A stretch of 64,000 bases of DNA from the NCBI RefSeq assembly GCF_031010195.1, contig NZ_JAUAMC010000002.1:1-64000 (forward strand), in the 5' to 3' direction. This DNA comes from Halomonas sp. SpR8 (GTDB taxonomy: Bacteria; Pseudomonadota; Gammaproteobacteria; Pseudomonadales; Halomonadaceae). Positions 33,697 to 42,730 of this stretch are shown in pieces (the first letter of the stretch is position 1; the number at the start of each line of letters is the position of its first letter). Both the position numbers and the translations under genes were made by a program. The notes under the pieces are model-generated. The model saw nothing but the letters and a program-made list of their open reading frames with translations, had not been told where the DNA came from and made no database searches.

Positions 33697-36204
33697 ATGT
33701 CTACCCAACAGCAGTTAATCATTATTGGTAATGGTATGGTCGGCCACCACTTGGTCGAGCAGCTGGTCGATAACGGCGGCCTTGAGCGCTATCAAGTTAC
33801 CGTGTTTGGTGAAGAGCGCCACCGCGCCTACGACCGGGTGCACCTTTCTGAATACTTCAGCGGCCGCGATGCTGAATCGCTAGCGCTTTGTGAGGCCGAT
33901 TATTACGCCGTTAGCGGTGTGGAATTGCGCACCGGCGAAGCCGTGATTGAGATTGACCGCGACCAGCAAGAAGTGGTCACCGACCAGGGCCGTTACCCCT
34001 ACGATCGCGTGGTCTTGGCCACCGGCTCTTTCCCCTTTGTGCCGCCGATTCCCGGCAACGACCGCGATGGCTGCCTGGTGTACCGCACCCTGGACGACCT
34101 AGACGATATCCGTGCTGCCGCCGAAAACGCGACCACCGGCGTGGTGGTAGGCGGCGGTTTGCTCGGTTTGGAAGCGGCTAACGCCCTGCGCGGTTTGAAT
34201 CTGGATACGGCGGTGGTGGAATTTGCCTCACGCCTAATGCCGATGCAGGTGGATAACGAAGGCGGCGAGCTACTGCGCGAAAAAATTGAAGCCCTGGGCG
34301 TACAGGTGCTCACCGAGCGCGCCACCCAGCGCATTGAAGATGGCGAGGCGAGCCGCCACCGCATGGTCTTCCAAGACGACAAAGTGCTGGAAACCGACCT
34401 AATTGTGTTCTCCGCGGGCATCCGCCCTCGCGACCAGTTAGCCCGTGACTGCGGCCTGGAGATAGGCGAACGCGGCGGCGTGGTGGTGGATAACCAATGC
34501 CTGACCAGCGACCCGGCCATCCTGGCGATTGGCGAGGTGGCGCTGTGGAACCAGAGTATTTTTGGTCTGGTCGCCCCCGGCTATCAAATGGCCAAAACCG
34601 CCCTTTCAACGCTGACCGATGGCGATACGCAGTTTGGCGGTGCCGACATGAGCACCAAGCTCAAACTGCTCGGCGTGGATGTGGGTTCAATCGGGGACGC
34701 CCATGGCAACCAGAACCCCGGCGCGCGGATGTTCCGCTACCTTGACCCCATCAAGCAGGAGTACCGCAAGCTGGTGGTCTCCAGCGATGGTAAAAAGCTG
34801 CTCGGCGCCATGCTGGTGGGTGACAACGGCGTTTACGACACCCTGCTGCAGTACTACTCCAACGGTATTGAGCTGCCCGATGAGCCCGCCTCGCTGATAC
34901 TGCCGCAAAGCAGTGGCGCAGCGCCCACGCTCGGCCCTGGGGCGCTCCCAGAAACCGCCACCATCTGCTCCTGCCATAACGTTTCAAAGGGCGATATTTG
35001 CGCCTCCATTGATGCGGGTGCAATAGATCTAGGCGGGGTGAAAGGCGATACCAAAGCCAGTACCGGCTGCGGTGGCTGTACGGCGCTACTCAAAAGTGTA
35101 GTCGACCATGAGCTGGAAGCCCGCGGCGTTGAAGTCGACAAATCGATTTGCGAGCACTTCGCCCATACCCGCCAGGAGCTTTACGACATTGTGCGTGTGG
35201 AAGGCATCAAAACCTTCAGCGAGTTGATCGCCAAACACGGCAATCAGGACACCCACTGCCTGGGCTGCGATATCTGCAAACCCGCCGTGGCGTCCATTCT
35301 GGCATCCTGCTTTAACGAGCCGATCACCGACGCGGCGCATATTCCCTTGCAGGACACCAACGACACCTTTATGGCCAACATGCAGAAGAACGGCACCTAC
35401 TCGGTAGTGCCGCGTGTGGCCGGTGGCGAAATCACCCCAGACAAACTCATCGTGCTGGGTGAGGTAGCCAAAAAATACAGTCTCTACTCCAAAGTGACTG
35501 GCGGCCAACGCATCGACCTGTTCGGCGCCCGCCTGGAAGACCTGCCAGATATCTGGAGCGAGCTGATTGCTGCAGGCTTCGAGACCGGCCACGCCTACGG
35601 CAAGTCGCTGCGCACAGTGAAATCCTGCGTGGGTAGCACCTGGTGCCGCTACGGCGTGCAGGACAGCGTCGGCATGGCGATTCAATTGGAGAACCGCTAT
35701 AAGGGCCTGCGCTCACCGCACAAAATCAAGTTCGGCGTTTCCGGCTGTACCCGCGAATGCGCCGAAGCCCAGAGCAAAGATATCGGCATTATCGCCACCG
35801 AAAACGGCTGGAACCTCTACGTTTGCGGTAACGGCGGCATGCGCCCCCGCCACGCCGAACTGTTCGCTACCGATCTCGACGACGAGCAGCTCTACCGCAC
35901 CATTGACCGCTTCCTGATGTTTTACGTGCGCACCGCCGACCGGCTACAGCGCACCTCGGTATGGCGGGAAAATCTCGACGGCGGCCTGGAGTACCTCAAA
36001 GAGGTGATTCTGGAAGACAGCCTAGGCATCAACGACGAGCTGGAACGCCAGATGCAAAGTGTGGTGGATACCTACCAGTGTGAATGGGCTGACGCGATTA
36101 GCGACCCGGAGAAGCTCAAGCGCTTCCGCAGCTTCGTCAACGACGACCGCCCGGATCCGTCGATCATTATGACCTCCGAGCGCGGCCAGCTACGTCCTGC
36201 ATAA
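33697..36204 (+). CDS. nirB: Assimilatory NADH-nitrite reductase, large subunit
   Basis: 835 residues, normal for NirB. Order: FAD/NADH oxidoreductase (1-400, with VVVGGGLLGLEAANALRGL), a BFD [2Fe-2S] domain (Cys424, Cys426, Cys458, Cys461), ferredoxin-like half domain, and siroheme/[4Fe-4S] domain with CVGSTWC (Cys644, Cys650) and GCTREC (Cys684, Cys688). It reduces nitrite to ammonium in the cytoplasm using NADH; siroheme precursor comes from the SUMT of the divergent operon. It begins two bases after the preceding stop, with GGAGG ahead of ATG. Confidence 0.96.
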   Translation: MSTQQQLIIIGNGMVGHHLVEQLVDNGGLERYQVTVFGEERHRAYDRVHLSEYFSGRDAESLALCEADYYAVSGVELRTGEAVIEIDRDQQEVVTDQGRYPYDRVVLATGSFPFVPPIPGNDRDGCLVYRTLDDLDDIRAAAENATTGVVVGGGLLGLEAANALRGLNLDTAVVEFASRLMPMQVDNEGGELLREKIEALGVQVLTERATQRIEDGEASRHRMVFQDDKVLETDLIVFSAGIRPRDQLARDCGLEIGERGGVVVDNQCLTSDPAILAIGEVALWNQSIFGLVAPGYQMAKTALSTLTDGDTQFGGADMSTKLKLLGVDVGSIGDAHGNQNPGARMFRYLDPIKQEYRKLVVSSDGKKLLGAMLVGDNGVYDTLLQYYSNGIELPDEPASLILPQSSGAAPTLGPGALPETATICSCHNVSKGDICASIDAGAIDLGGVKGDTKASTGCGGCTALLKSVVDHELEARGVEVDKSICEHFAHTRQELYDIVRVEGIKTFSELIAKHGNQDTHCLGCDICKPAVASILASCFNEPITDAAHIPLQDTNDTFMANMQKNGTYSVVPRVAGGEITPDKLIVLGEVAKKYSLYSKVTGGQRIDLFGARLEDLPDIWSELIAAGFETGHAYGKSLRTVKSCVGSTWCRYGVQDSVGMAIQLENRYKGLRSPHKIKFGVSGCTRECAEAQSKDIGIIATENGWNLYVCGNGGMRPRHAELFATDLDDEQLYRTIDRFLMFYVRTADRLQRTSVWRENLDGGLEYLKEVILEDSLGINDELERQMQSVVDTYQCEWADAISDPEKLKRFRSFVNDDRPDPSIIMTSERGQLRPA

Positions 36205-36234
36205 ACGCTATACAAAAACATAACGAGGTAGCTC

Positions 36235-36654
36235 ATGACCGCAACAGCACTGAAAAAAGAGATGGATAGCGTGGATACCCAACACACGGAGGCATGGCAA
36301 AAGGTTTGTACCAAAGCCGACCTGGTCGCATTCTCCGGCGTCGCTGCCTGGCTTGAAACCGCCGAAGGCCCGGCCCAGGTGGCTATTTTCTATTTACCCG
36401 TCGGTCCAGACACGCCATCGCTACCTGACCACTCCACCGAGCTTTACGCCCTTGACCATCACGACCCTTTCTCTAGCGCCAACGTGATCGCCCGCGGCAT
36501 CGTCGGTGACCTAAAAGGTGCCACGGTGGTTGCATCACCCGTTTATAAACAGCACTTTCGACTCGCAGACGGCCAGTGCCTGGAAGATGAGAGCGTTAAG
36601 CTACGTACCTGGAAGATTGAGTTTAAAGACGACGAGGTATGGATTGAGGGGTGA
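36235..36654 (+). CDS. nirD: Nitrite reductase small subunit
   Basis: 139 residues with a Rieske-like fold but without the Rieske cysteine and histidine pairs, as usual for NirD. Conserved: ALDHHDPFSSANVIARGIVGD and VVASPVYKQHFRLADGQCLED. It stabilises NirB. Last gene of the rightward operon, preceded by AACGAGGTAGCTC and followed by a terminator hairpin. Confidence 0.93.
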   Translation: MTATALKKEMDSVDTQHTEAWQKVCTKADLVAFSGVAAWLETAEGPAQVAIFYLPVGPDTPSLPDHSTELYALDHHDPFSSANVIARGIVGDLKGATVVASPVYKQHFRLADGQCLEDESVKLRTWKIEFKDDEVWIEG

Positions 36655-36674
36655 TACCCTACTCGTAATGAAAT

Positions 36675-36694
36675 GGGCGGCTCTACCGCCGCCC
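36675..36694 (+). terminator. Terminator of the nir operon
   Basis: Perfect 7-bp GC stem GGGCGGC/GCCGCCC with a six-base loop, followed by TAATATTT. T-run is weak. Confidence 0.7.
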
Positions 36695-36859
36695 TAATAT
36701 TTCCATCACCGCCATTGATTCGAAAATCAAGGATTTCATTTTTTATATTTAAAAAGCAATAACTTATAGCATTTCAAGCTGACTTATCTAAGAGAACATC
36801 AATCTCATTCGGAAAATTATTGCTTTTTTCTGAAATTGTGATCTATAGTGTCTGTGTGG

Positions 36860-36880
36860 ATTGTATACGTTGTATACAAT
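36860..36880. promoter_or_regulatory. Candidate GntR operator upstream of the second tctC
   Basis: ATTGTATAC-G-TTGTATACAAT: overlapping TTGTA/TACAA half-sites and two GTATAC palindromes, about 70 bases before tctC. The half-sites match those of the 18-bp operators at 51015, 57907, 58098 and 63690, but the spacing is one base longer. Confidence 0.55.
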
Positions 36881-36950
36881 AAATATAAAATATAAAAATA
36901 GTTCCCATAATTAGTACTAAACAAAACAACCAAAAATGAGGAGTAAAACA

Positions 36951-37907
36951 ATGAACAAAAAATCAATTGCATTATTAAGCGTCGCAATAGGCTCAAGCTT
37001 TTTATTAACAGGATACTCGGAAAAATCTAATGCTGAGGAGGCCTATCCAGATCGCCCAGTTAAGGTGATCGTAGCTTATGGGGCTGGTGGCTCAAATGAT
37101 TTGACTTCACGAGTTCTAATGAAAGAAGTCGGAGAAATCTTAAACCAACCGTTTAATGTTGAAAATATTGCTGGCGCCTCCGGTACAATCGGTTCGACGG
37201 TTGCTGCATCTGCCAAACCAGATGGCTACACGATCTTTTTCGCTCCTACTGATCCCATTGCCGTGCAGCCGAACTTAAGAAGTGTGGAATATAGTTTGGA
37301 TGACTTTAAAGGCATCGCGGGAGTTTCATATGATGCAAGCGTATTAGCTGTACGTTCTGATTCATCCTGGGAAACATTAGATGATCTGCTTGAAGAGGAG
37401 AATACAGATACCGTAATTAACCGAGGCCATTCAGGTGTTGGCGGCGTTGCACAAATATTTTTAGAATCATTCTTTGACCAAACTGATTTAGAAACGAGAG
37501 ATATTCCTTTTGATGGCGGTGCGGCGGCAATTACGGCCTTATTAGGAGGTCATGTCGATGCTATAGGCGGAACGGCTGGCGCAATGGTGCCATATATAAA
37601 CTCAGGTGAAATCAGGGTTTTAGCTGCTGCAGCCGATGAGCGCTTAGACCACCTTCCAGACGTACCGACTTTTAAAGAGAAAGGTTATGATATTTCTCTT
37701 GGTGTCGAATTCTTCGTGCTTGCTCCAAGTGATGTACCAGACGACATTATTACTACGCTTGAATCTGCAGTAATGGAAGCAGCGAATAGCGAAGAATTTA
37801 AAACATTCGTTGATGAAAGAGGTCAGCAATTAATCGTTAGAGATGGCGAAGAAATCATGGCCAAAAATCGGAGAGATTACGAACTATTCAACCAACTTAT
37901 TAACTAG
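36951..37907 (+). CDS. tctC: TctC solute-binding protein, uronate block
   Basis: 318 residues from ATG 36951, seven bases after GAGGAG; the ATG at 36936 is part of that ribosome site. Signal sequence (about 1-25) followed by AYPDRPVKVIVAYGAGGSNDLTSRVL, the Bug-family start, and AKPDGYTIFFAPTDPIAVQP. The signal ends in LLTGYSEK: a lipoprotein box would read LTGC, so a single base change (TGC to TAC) may have converted a lipoprotein into a soluble or uncleaved protein. Genomic partners suggest a hexuronate-type ligand. Confidence 0.9.
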   Translation: MNKKSIALLSVAIGSSFLLTGYSEKSNAEEAYPDRPVKVIVAYGAGGSNDLTSRVLMKEVGEILNQPFNVENIAGASGTIGSTVAASAKPDGYTIFFAPTDPIAVQPNLRSVEYSLDDFKGIAGVSYDASVLAVRSDSSWETLDDLLEEENTDTVINRGHSGVGGVAQIFLESFFDQTDLETRDIPFDGGAAAITALLGGHVDAIGGTAGAMVPYINSGEIRVLAAAADERLDHLPDVPTFKEKGYDISLGVEFFVLAPSDVPDDIITTLESAVMEAANSEEFKTFVDERGQQLIVRDGEEIMAKNRRDYELFNQLIN

Positions 37908-37917
37908 CCATAACCAA

Positions 37918-37949
37918 TGGGAGATTCGAATATCAATTCAAATCTCCCA
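37918..37949 (+). other. Intercistronic hairpin after the second tctC
   Basis: Perfect 9-bp arms TGGGAGATT/AATCTCCCA with a 14-base loop between tctC and tctB; same position as the hairpins after the other binding-protein genes in this window. Confidence 0.65.
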
Positions 37950-37980
37950 TATATATGCAATAATTATAAATGGTGAAAAC

Positions 37981-38460
37981 ATGCTCGCTACTCTTTATAA
38001 ATATGCTCCAAGTATATGCACTGCATTAATAGGACTGGCTATATTCATTTTAGTGCCATTTCAGATAGATTTAAGCCATATGCGAGGTAGTAATCTTTCT
38101 GGAATAGATGCTCGCACGCTGCCCTATCTTTTATCTTTCAGCATTATTTTTCTAAGCTTTCTAGAAATGATAATCATAAATAGAAAAAAAGAAAAAGAGA
38201 GTAACACCGATATAAAATCTAAATATTCAAACATATTAAGAGTCTGCATTACCTTTCTCAGCATTGTGTTATGGATTCTGCTTGTACCATTTCTAGGATT
38301 TATAATTTCAATGATTATTCTTCTAGTCTTTGTAATGATGGTAATGGGAAACAGAAAGATATTGCAGCTTACTTTGGTACCGGTAATCACTAGTGTGCTA
38401 TTGAATTATATATTCACAACGTTTTTAGGGCGAACACTCCCCACTGGTATCTTTTTTTAA
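37981..38460 (+). CDS. tctB: TctB, small membrane subunit, uronate block
   Basis: 159 residues from ATG 37981; the open frame begins 138 bases earlier inside tctC but those codons are unlike a TctB. Four hydrophobic helices, with a Lys-rich cytoplasmic loop (INRKKEKESNTDIKSKYSN) between the second and third. Assigned by topology, size and position. Confidence 0.82.
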   Translation: MLATLYKYAPSICTALIGLAIFILVPFQIDLSHMRGSNLSGIDARTLPYLLSFSIIFLSFLEMIIINRKKEKESNTDIKSKYSNILRVCITFLSIVLWILLVPFLGFIISMIILLVFVMMVMGNRKILQLTLVPVITSVLLNYIFTTFLGRTLPTGIFF

Positions 38461-38476
38461 TTAAGAGGTTTGCATC

Positions 38477-39991
38477 ATGTTACTAGATTACCTTTTACAT
38501 GGCATGGCCCAACTCTTTGCATTAGACATGCTATTGCTTATGTGCACAGGCGTTGCAATTGGTCTTTTTATTGGAGCAATGCCAGGTCTAACAGTCACAT
38601 TGGGTGTTGCGCTTGTTCTTCCATTTACTTTTGGTTTGGACTCTTTATCTGGCATTATACTTCTCACAGGCGTTTATTGTGCGGGAACATACGCCGGAGC
38701 AATCACTGCTATATTAATCAACACACCCGGAACACCCTCTTCAGTTACTACGGCTTGGGATGGTTACCCATTGACAAACCAAGGAAAAGCTGCAGAAGCA
38801 TTACGTTTAGCATTATATGCTTCTGTGATAGGCGGTTTAATAAGTGGCGTTTTCCTAATATTGCTTTCTCCACAGCTAGCCAAAATAGCCTTGAAATTTG
38901 GCCCTCCTGAAATGTTTGCACTAACATTTTTAGGGTTAACTGTTATTGCGAGAGTTAGCGGCAGCTCTCCTATCAAAGGATTAATATCAGCTGCAGCCGG
39001 TTTGTTATTCGCCACTGTTGGAATTGATCTTGTCTCAGGCGTACCGCGTTTCAGTTTTGGAATGAACTTTTTAAATGCTGGCTTAGGTGTTATTCCCGCA
39101 TGTATTGGCTTATTTGCAATAGCGGAAGTTTTTCATCAAATAGAAAAACGCAATAAGATATTTATTCCGGAAATACCTGAGTCCTCATCAAAAACATCTG
39201 AAGTATCATGGAAACTTTTACTAAAGCACAAAATGCTGCTAATGAAGTCTTCTTTAATAGGCGTAGGCGTTGGGGCTATTCCAGGAACCGGTGGCAGTGT
39301 GGCTTCATTCATTGCCTATGATGAAGCAAAACGTGCGTCTAAAAATCCCGAATTATTTGGTAAAGGTAGTTATGAAGGACTTATGGCTTCTGAGTCCTCC
39401 AACAATGGAATTACGGGCGGGTCTCTAATACCCACATTTACACTTGGCATTCCTGGGACCTCCTCAGCGGCTATTTTTCTAGGCGCTTTGATGATTCATG
39501 GCTTAACGCCTGGCCCCGATTTATTTAGGTTTCAAGGAGAGCTAATTTATACTGTTTTCTTGGGATTTTTTATTATTAATATAATTATGTTGTTTTTAGG
39601 ATTCATGGCTTCAAAATGGGCTATAAGCTTACTTAAAATACCTAATTCAATACTTTACCCTGTCGTATTGGCATTTTGTATAATTGGTGGATACGCGATA
39701 ACAGGCACCTTGACCGGTGTTGGGGTTAGTTTATTTTTTGGTGTTGTTGGCTATTTAATGCTTAAAAATGGATACCCACCTGCTCCTATGGTTATAGCTT
39801 TAATTCTAGGACCTAAAGTCGAAGAGTCTTTAAGGCAGTCATTAATATTATCTAGTGGGGATTTTTCAATATTTTTCACACGGCCAATTTCAGTTTTTTT
39901 CATCATCTTAGTAGCACTAACAACCTTAATACCCGTTATTCGGAAATTGAAACTGTCAAAAAACATCAGAAGTAAAACTAAAAATCAATAG
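38477..39991 (+). CDS. tctA: TctA, large permease, uronate block
   Basis: 504 residues with GLFIGAMPGLTVTLGVALVLPF near the N-terminus and GAIPGTGGSVASFIAYDEAKRA in the middle, the two conserved TctA regions. It starts 16 bases after tctB. The association with KduI and KduD rather than with citrate or tricarballylate genes suggests an unsaturated or keto-uronate as substrate. Confidence 0.92.
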   Translation: MLLDYLLHGMAQLFALDMLLLMCTGVAIGLFIGAMPGLTVTLGVALVLPFTFGLDSLSGIILLTGVYCAGTYAGAITAILINTPGTPSSVTTAWDGYPLTNQGKAAEALRLALYASVIGGLISGVFLILLSPQLAKIALKFGPPEMFALTFLGLTVIARVSGSSPIKGLISAAAGLLFATVGIDLVSGVPRFSFGMNFLNAGLGVIPACIGLFAIAEVFHQIEKRNKIFIPEIPESSSKTSEVSWKLLLKHKMLLMKSSLIGVGVGAIPGTGGSVASFIAYDEAKRASKNPELFGKGSYEGLMASESSNNGITGGSLIPTFTLGIPGTSSAAIFLGALMIHGLTPGPDLFRFQGELIYTVFLGFFIINIIMLFLGFMASKWAISLLKIPNSILYPVVLAFCIIGGYAITGTLTGVGVSLFFGVVGYLMLKNGYPPAPMVIALILGPKVEESLRQSLILSSGDFSIFFTRPISVFFIILVALTTLIPVIRKLKLSKNIRSKTKNQ

Positions 39992-40042
39992 ACTAGTTCG
40001 CATCTATCAAAATGCAACATTGAATTTTAAGTGGAGCAAGAT

Positions 40043-40732
40043 ATGTCAAGCTATAAAAGTTATGAAACTGCTACAAAACCAGAAGAAGCATATCGAAGAG
40101 TATCAAAAGACATACTTAATTTAACCATGAAACCAGGACAAGTTATCACCGAACAAGACATTTGTGAAAAATACAACATTTCAAGAACTCCAAGTCGTGA
40201 CGTGCTTCAACGATTAAAAAATGATGGCTTAGTCATCAGCATCCCTTATAAAGCAAATTATGTCACATTGCTGTCTATGGACACTATTAAGCAATTTATC
40301 TACATGAGAAAAGTATTAGAAATATCGGTCATAACCGATTTTATTAAACATCTAGATTCTGAAAAAATATATAAGCTAGAAGCAAGCCTTCAGAAACAGG
40401 CCTCTTTACTTGAAACTGACTTTACTGCGGAAGATTTCTACAAACTCGACGGAGAGTTTCATGCCATCTGGTTCAATGCAACTAATAAAATTAAGATATG
40501 GGAGCAAATTCAAAAATTACAAGTGCACTATACGCGATTTAGAATGCTAGACATTGTTGCTATAAAAAACTTTCAATCTATTTATGACGATCACTGCAGA
40601 ATTGTTGAAATAGTGAAAAATAGAGATTACGAAGAAATTGATAACGCTTTTACTGATCATCTAAATAGCGGACTCTCACGACTGGGAGACAAGGTTTATA
40701 CTGACTACGCTGACTATTTCGATAGTGAATAA
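40043..40732 (+). CDS. GntR-family regulator, FCD subgroup, uronate block
   Basis: 229 residues from ATG 40043 (GTGGAG upstream; the GTG at 40031 is part of that site). N-terminal winged helix GQVITEQDICEKYNISRTPSRDVLQRLKNDG and a helical FCD-type effector domain. Likely represses the block through the operator at 36860-36880, with a KduI/KduD pathway intermediate as inducer. Confidence 0.87.
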   Translation: MSSYKSYETATKPEEAYRRVSKDILNLTMKPGQVITEQDICEKYNISRTPSRDVLQRLKNDGLVISIPYKANYVTLLSMDTIKQFIYMRKVLEISVITDFIKHLDSEKIYKLEASLQKQASLLETDFTAEDFYKLDGEFHAIWFNATNKIKIWEQIQKLQVHYTRFRMLDIVAIKNFQSIYDDHCRIVEIVKNRDYEEIDNAFTDHLNSGLSRLGDKVYTDYADYFDSE

Positions 40733-40751
40733 AACCCAAAGAGGAAGTATA

Positions 40752-41582
40752 ATGAAAATTAGACATGAATCCAACCCTGAAGATGTAAAAAACTACACGA
40801 CTGAATCCTTACGAAATCATTTTTTGATTGAATCTCTTTTTAAAAGCGATGAGTTAAATATGGTTTATTCACATTATGATCGCTTAATTGTAGGTGGTAC
40901 TATTCCACTTAAAAAAACAATAAAGCTGGATGCAGGGGATACTTTACGCACCGATTTTTTTTTAGAAAGGCGTGAAATCGGTATCGTTAATATTGGCTCA
41001 ACAGGAAAAATAACAGTAGATGGAAAAGCCTATTCATTAAATAAACGCGACTGCCTATACATTGGCTTAGGCAATAAAGAAATTATTTTCCACAGTAATG
41101 ACTCATCCGATCCTGCAATATTTTACTTTGTCTCTTCCAACGCTCACAAAGAGTATCCAACAAAAGTTTTAACTATAAAGGATGCAGTTCCTACCAAATT
41201 AGGCTCTGATGCTGAATCTAACAACCGTACTATTTACAAATACATTCATGGCGAAGGTATTCAAAGCTGCCAATTGATGATGGGTATGACGTTACTTGAG
41301 CCAAATAATATGTGGAACACAATGCCTCCCCATGTTCATGATCGACGGTCAGAAATTTATCTTTACTTTGATATGGATGAAGAGACAAGAGCGTTTCATT
41401 TTATGGGGAAACCGGAAGAAACACGCCACTTACTTGTAAAAAATCAGCAAGCCATCATATCACCGCCTTGGTCGATTCACTCTGGGGTAGGCACAAAAAA
41501 CTATACGTTTATTTGGGCAATGGCGGGCGAAAACTATACCTTTAAGGATATGGATTTTATTCCTATTGAAGACTTAAGATAA
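40752..41582 (+). CDS. kduI: 5-keto-4-deoxyuronate isomerase KduI
   Basis: 276 residues from ATG 40752, with GAGGAAG upstream; usual length 278. Cupin protein with the zinc site in PPHVHDRRSEIYLYF (about 185-199) and a later His (WSIHSGVG). It interconverts 4-deoxy-L-threo-5-hexosulose uronate and 2,5-diketo-3-deoxygluconate in pectin and alginate-type breakdown, and in E. coli also isomerises galacturonate and glucuronate. Next gene is kduD. No lyase or unsaturated-uronyl hydrolase is encoded in the window. Confidence 0.94.
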   Translation: MKIRHESNPEDVKNYTTESLRNHFLIESLFKSDELNMVYSHYDRLIVGGTIPLKKTIKLDAGDTLRTDFFLERREIGIVNIGSTGKITVDGKAYSLNKRDCLYIGLGNKEIIFHSNDSSDPAIFYFVSSNAHKEYPTKVLTIKDAVPTKLGSDAESNNRTIYKYIHGEGIQSCQLMMGMTLLEPNNMWNTMPPHVHDRRSEIYLYFDMDEETRAFHFMGKPEETRHLLVKNQQAIISPPWSIHSGVGTKNYTFIWAMAGENYTFKDMDFIPIEDLR

Positions 41583-41624
41583 ATTCAAAATCATTATTTA
41601 TACGCAGAACAATAAGGAATACTT

Positions 41625-42383
41625 ATGAACAGCTATTTTTCATTGAAAGGCAAAGTAGCCGTGGTCACAGGTTCTTCTACTGGATTAGGTCAAAGCATGG
41701 CCATTGGGCTAGCCCAAGCAGGCGCTGATATTATCGGGATTGCTTCTCGAAGTAATCAAGATGAAACAATGAAGGAAGTAGAAAAAACGGGCCGTGAATT
41801 TCATCAACTTCAAGCAGATTTATCTAAGCAAGCTGAAATTACTTCTATCGTCCAAGATTCAATAAACAAAAAAGGGAGAATCGATATTCTTGTTAATAAT
41901 GCAGGAATAATTCGACGAAATAATGCTGAGAACTTTTCTGATGAAGACTGGGATGACGTTATTAATGTGAATTTAAATTCAGTTTTTCGACTAACGCGAG
42001 AAATTGGTAATCACATGATAGCGAATGGGTCTGGAAAAATTATTAATATTGCATCAATGCTTACATTTCAAGGAGGCTTAAAAGTACCTGCTTACACTGC
42101 TAGCAAACATGCAATCGCAGGCTTAACAAAATCGTTTTCTAATGAGTGGGCAAGTAAAGGTATCAATGTGAATGCAATTGCCCCTGGCTATATGATTACA
42201 AATAACACTAAAGCTCTTAGAGAAGATAAAAAACGCTATGAGTATATTACGTCAAGAATTCCGCAAGGAGAATGGGGAACACCTGAAGACCTTAAAGGTT
42301 CAGTCGTATTTTTAGCATCTAACGCCTCACGCTATATCAATGGGCACATTTTATGCGTCGATGGCGGATGGATGAGTTCCTAA
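41625..42383 (+). CDS. kduD: 2-dehydro-3-deoxy-D-gluconate 5-dehydrogenase KduD
   Basis: 252 residues of a classical SDR: VTGSSTGLGQSMA (about 14-26), NNAGIIRR (about 88-95), Ser in IASMLTFQ and YTASKHAIAG (Tyr and Lys). The sequence matches KduD throughout, including CVDGGWMSS at the end. It reduces 2,5-diketo-3-deoxygluconate to KDG with NADH. The KDG kinase and aldolase that would follow are not in this window. Confidence 0.92.
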   Translation: MNSYFSLKGKVAVVTGSSTGLGQSMAIGLAQAGADIIGIASRSNQDETMKEVEKTGREFHQLQADLSKQAEITSIVQDSINKKGRIDILVNNAGIIRRNNAENFSDEDWDDVINVNLNSVFRLTREIGNHMIANGSGKIINIASMLTFQGGLKVPAYTASKHAIAGLTKSFSNEWASKGINVNAIAPGYMITNNTKALREDKKRYEYITSRIPQGEWGTPEDLKGSVVFLASNASRYINGHILCVDGGWMSS

Positions 42384-42388
42384 GAAGT

Positions 42389-42426
42389 TGAGAGTTACCA
42401 TTAAGGTAACTCTCAATGCCTTTTTA
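42389..42426 (+). terminator. Terminator of the uronate block
   Basis: Perfect 11-bp stem TGAGAGTTACC/GGTAACTCTCA, five-base loop, then ATGCCTTTTT. Confidence 0.9.
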
Positions 42427-42483
42427 TGACTCTTCTAAAAATCTAATTAGTGCAGCATTCAATTCATCGGAGTGGGGGTAGCA

Positions 42484-42660
42484 TTAATAGCGTGGGCCGT
42501 CTTTGATCACTTCTGTTTGCGCATTAGGCAGTATTTCTTGCGCCCACTCGCCGCTGACCTCAAATGGCACCGACGTTAACCCTTCAAACGCCCCATAAGG
42601 GTAGTAGAACTTATCGCGCTTTCCACAACAGAGCGAAGACACGGATTCGATAAATCGCTG
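42484..42660 (-). pseudogene. C-terminal remnant of an alpha/beta hydrolase
   Basis: An uninterrupted minus-strand frame ending in TAA at 42484-42486 encodes ...SVPFEVSGEWAQEILPNAQ and TEVIKDGPRY, which resembles the end of chloroperoxidase-type hydrolases (residues around the catalytic Asp and His, normally PFEVSG...PNAxxxVIKxGPHG). The catalytic His position reads Arg, there is no start or body, and the frame ends early. A decayed fragment at the right border of the AT-rich block; weak evidence. Confidence 0.35.
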
Positions 42661-42730
42661 ACATTGTGACCACCGAAGTTGCTATGCTTACCGGCTATTT
42701 TGATCATGTGTGCATTGGAGCAGAACGGCC

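Larger units (their letters stand above)
36700..42430. other. AT-rich block, probable horizontally acquired uronate unit
   Basis: From just after nirD to the terminator after kduD the sequence is markedly AT-richer in genes and gaps alike, with AAA, AAT and ATT codons dominant, while both flanks are GC-rich. The block is self-contained: operator, tctC, tctB, tctA, regulator, kduI, kduD, terminator. No integrase, tRNA or insertion sequence borders it, so the mode of entry is unknown. Confidence 0.7.

Noticed and set aside
37843-37980. N-terminal extension of the second TctB
   Set aside because: Lies within the end of tctC and the intercistronic hairpin; hydrophobic TctB sequence starts only at ATG 37981.
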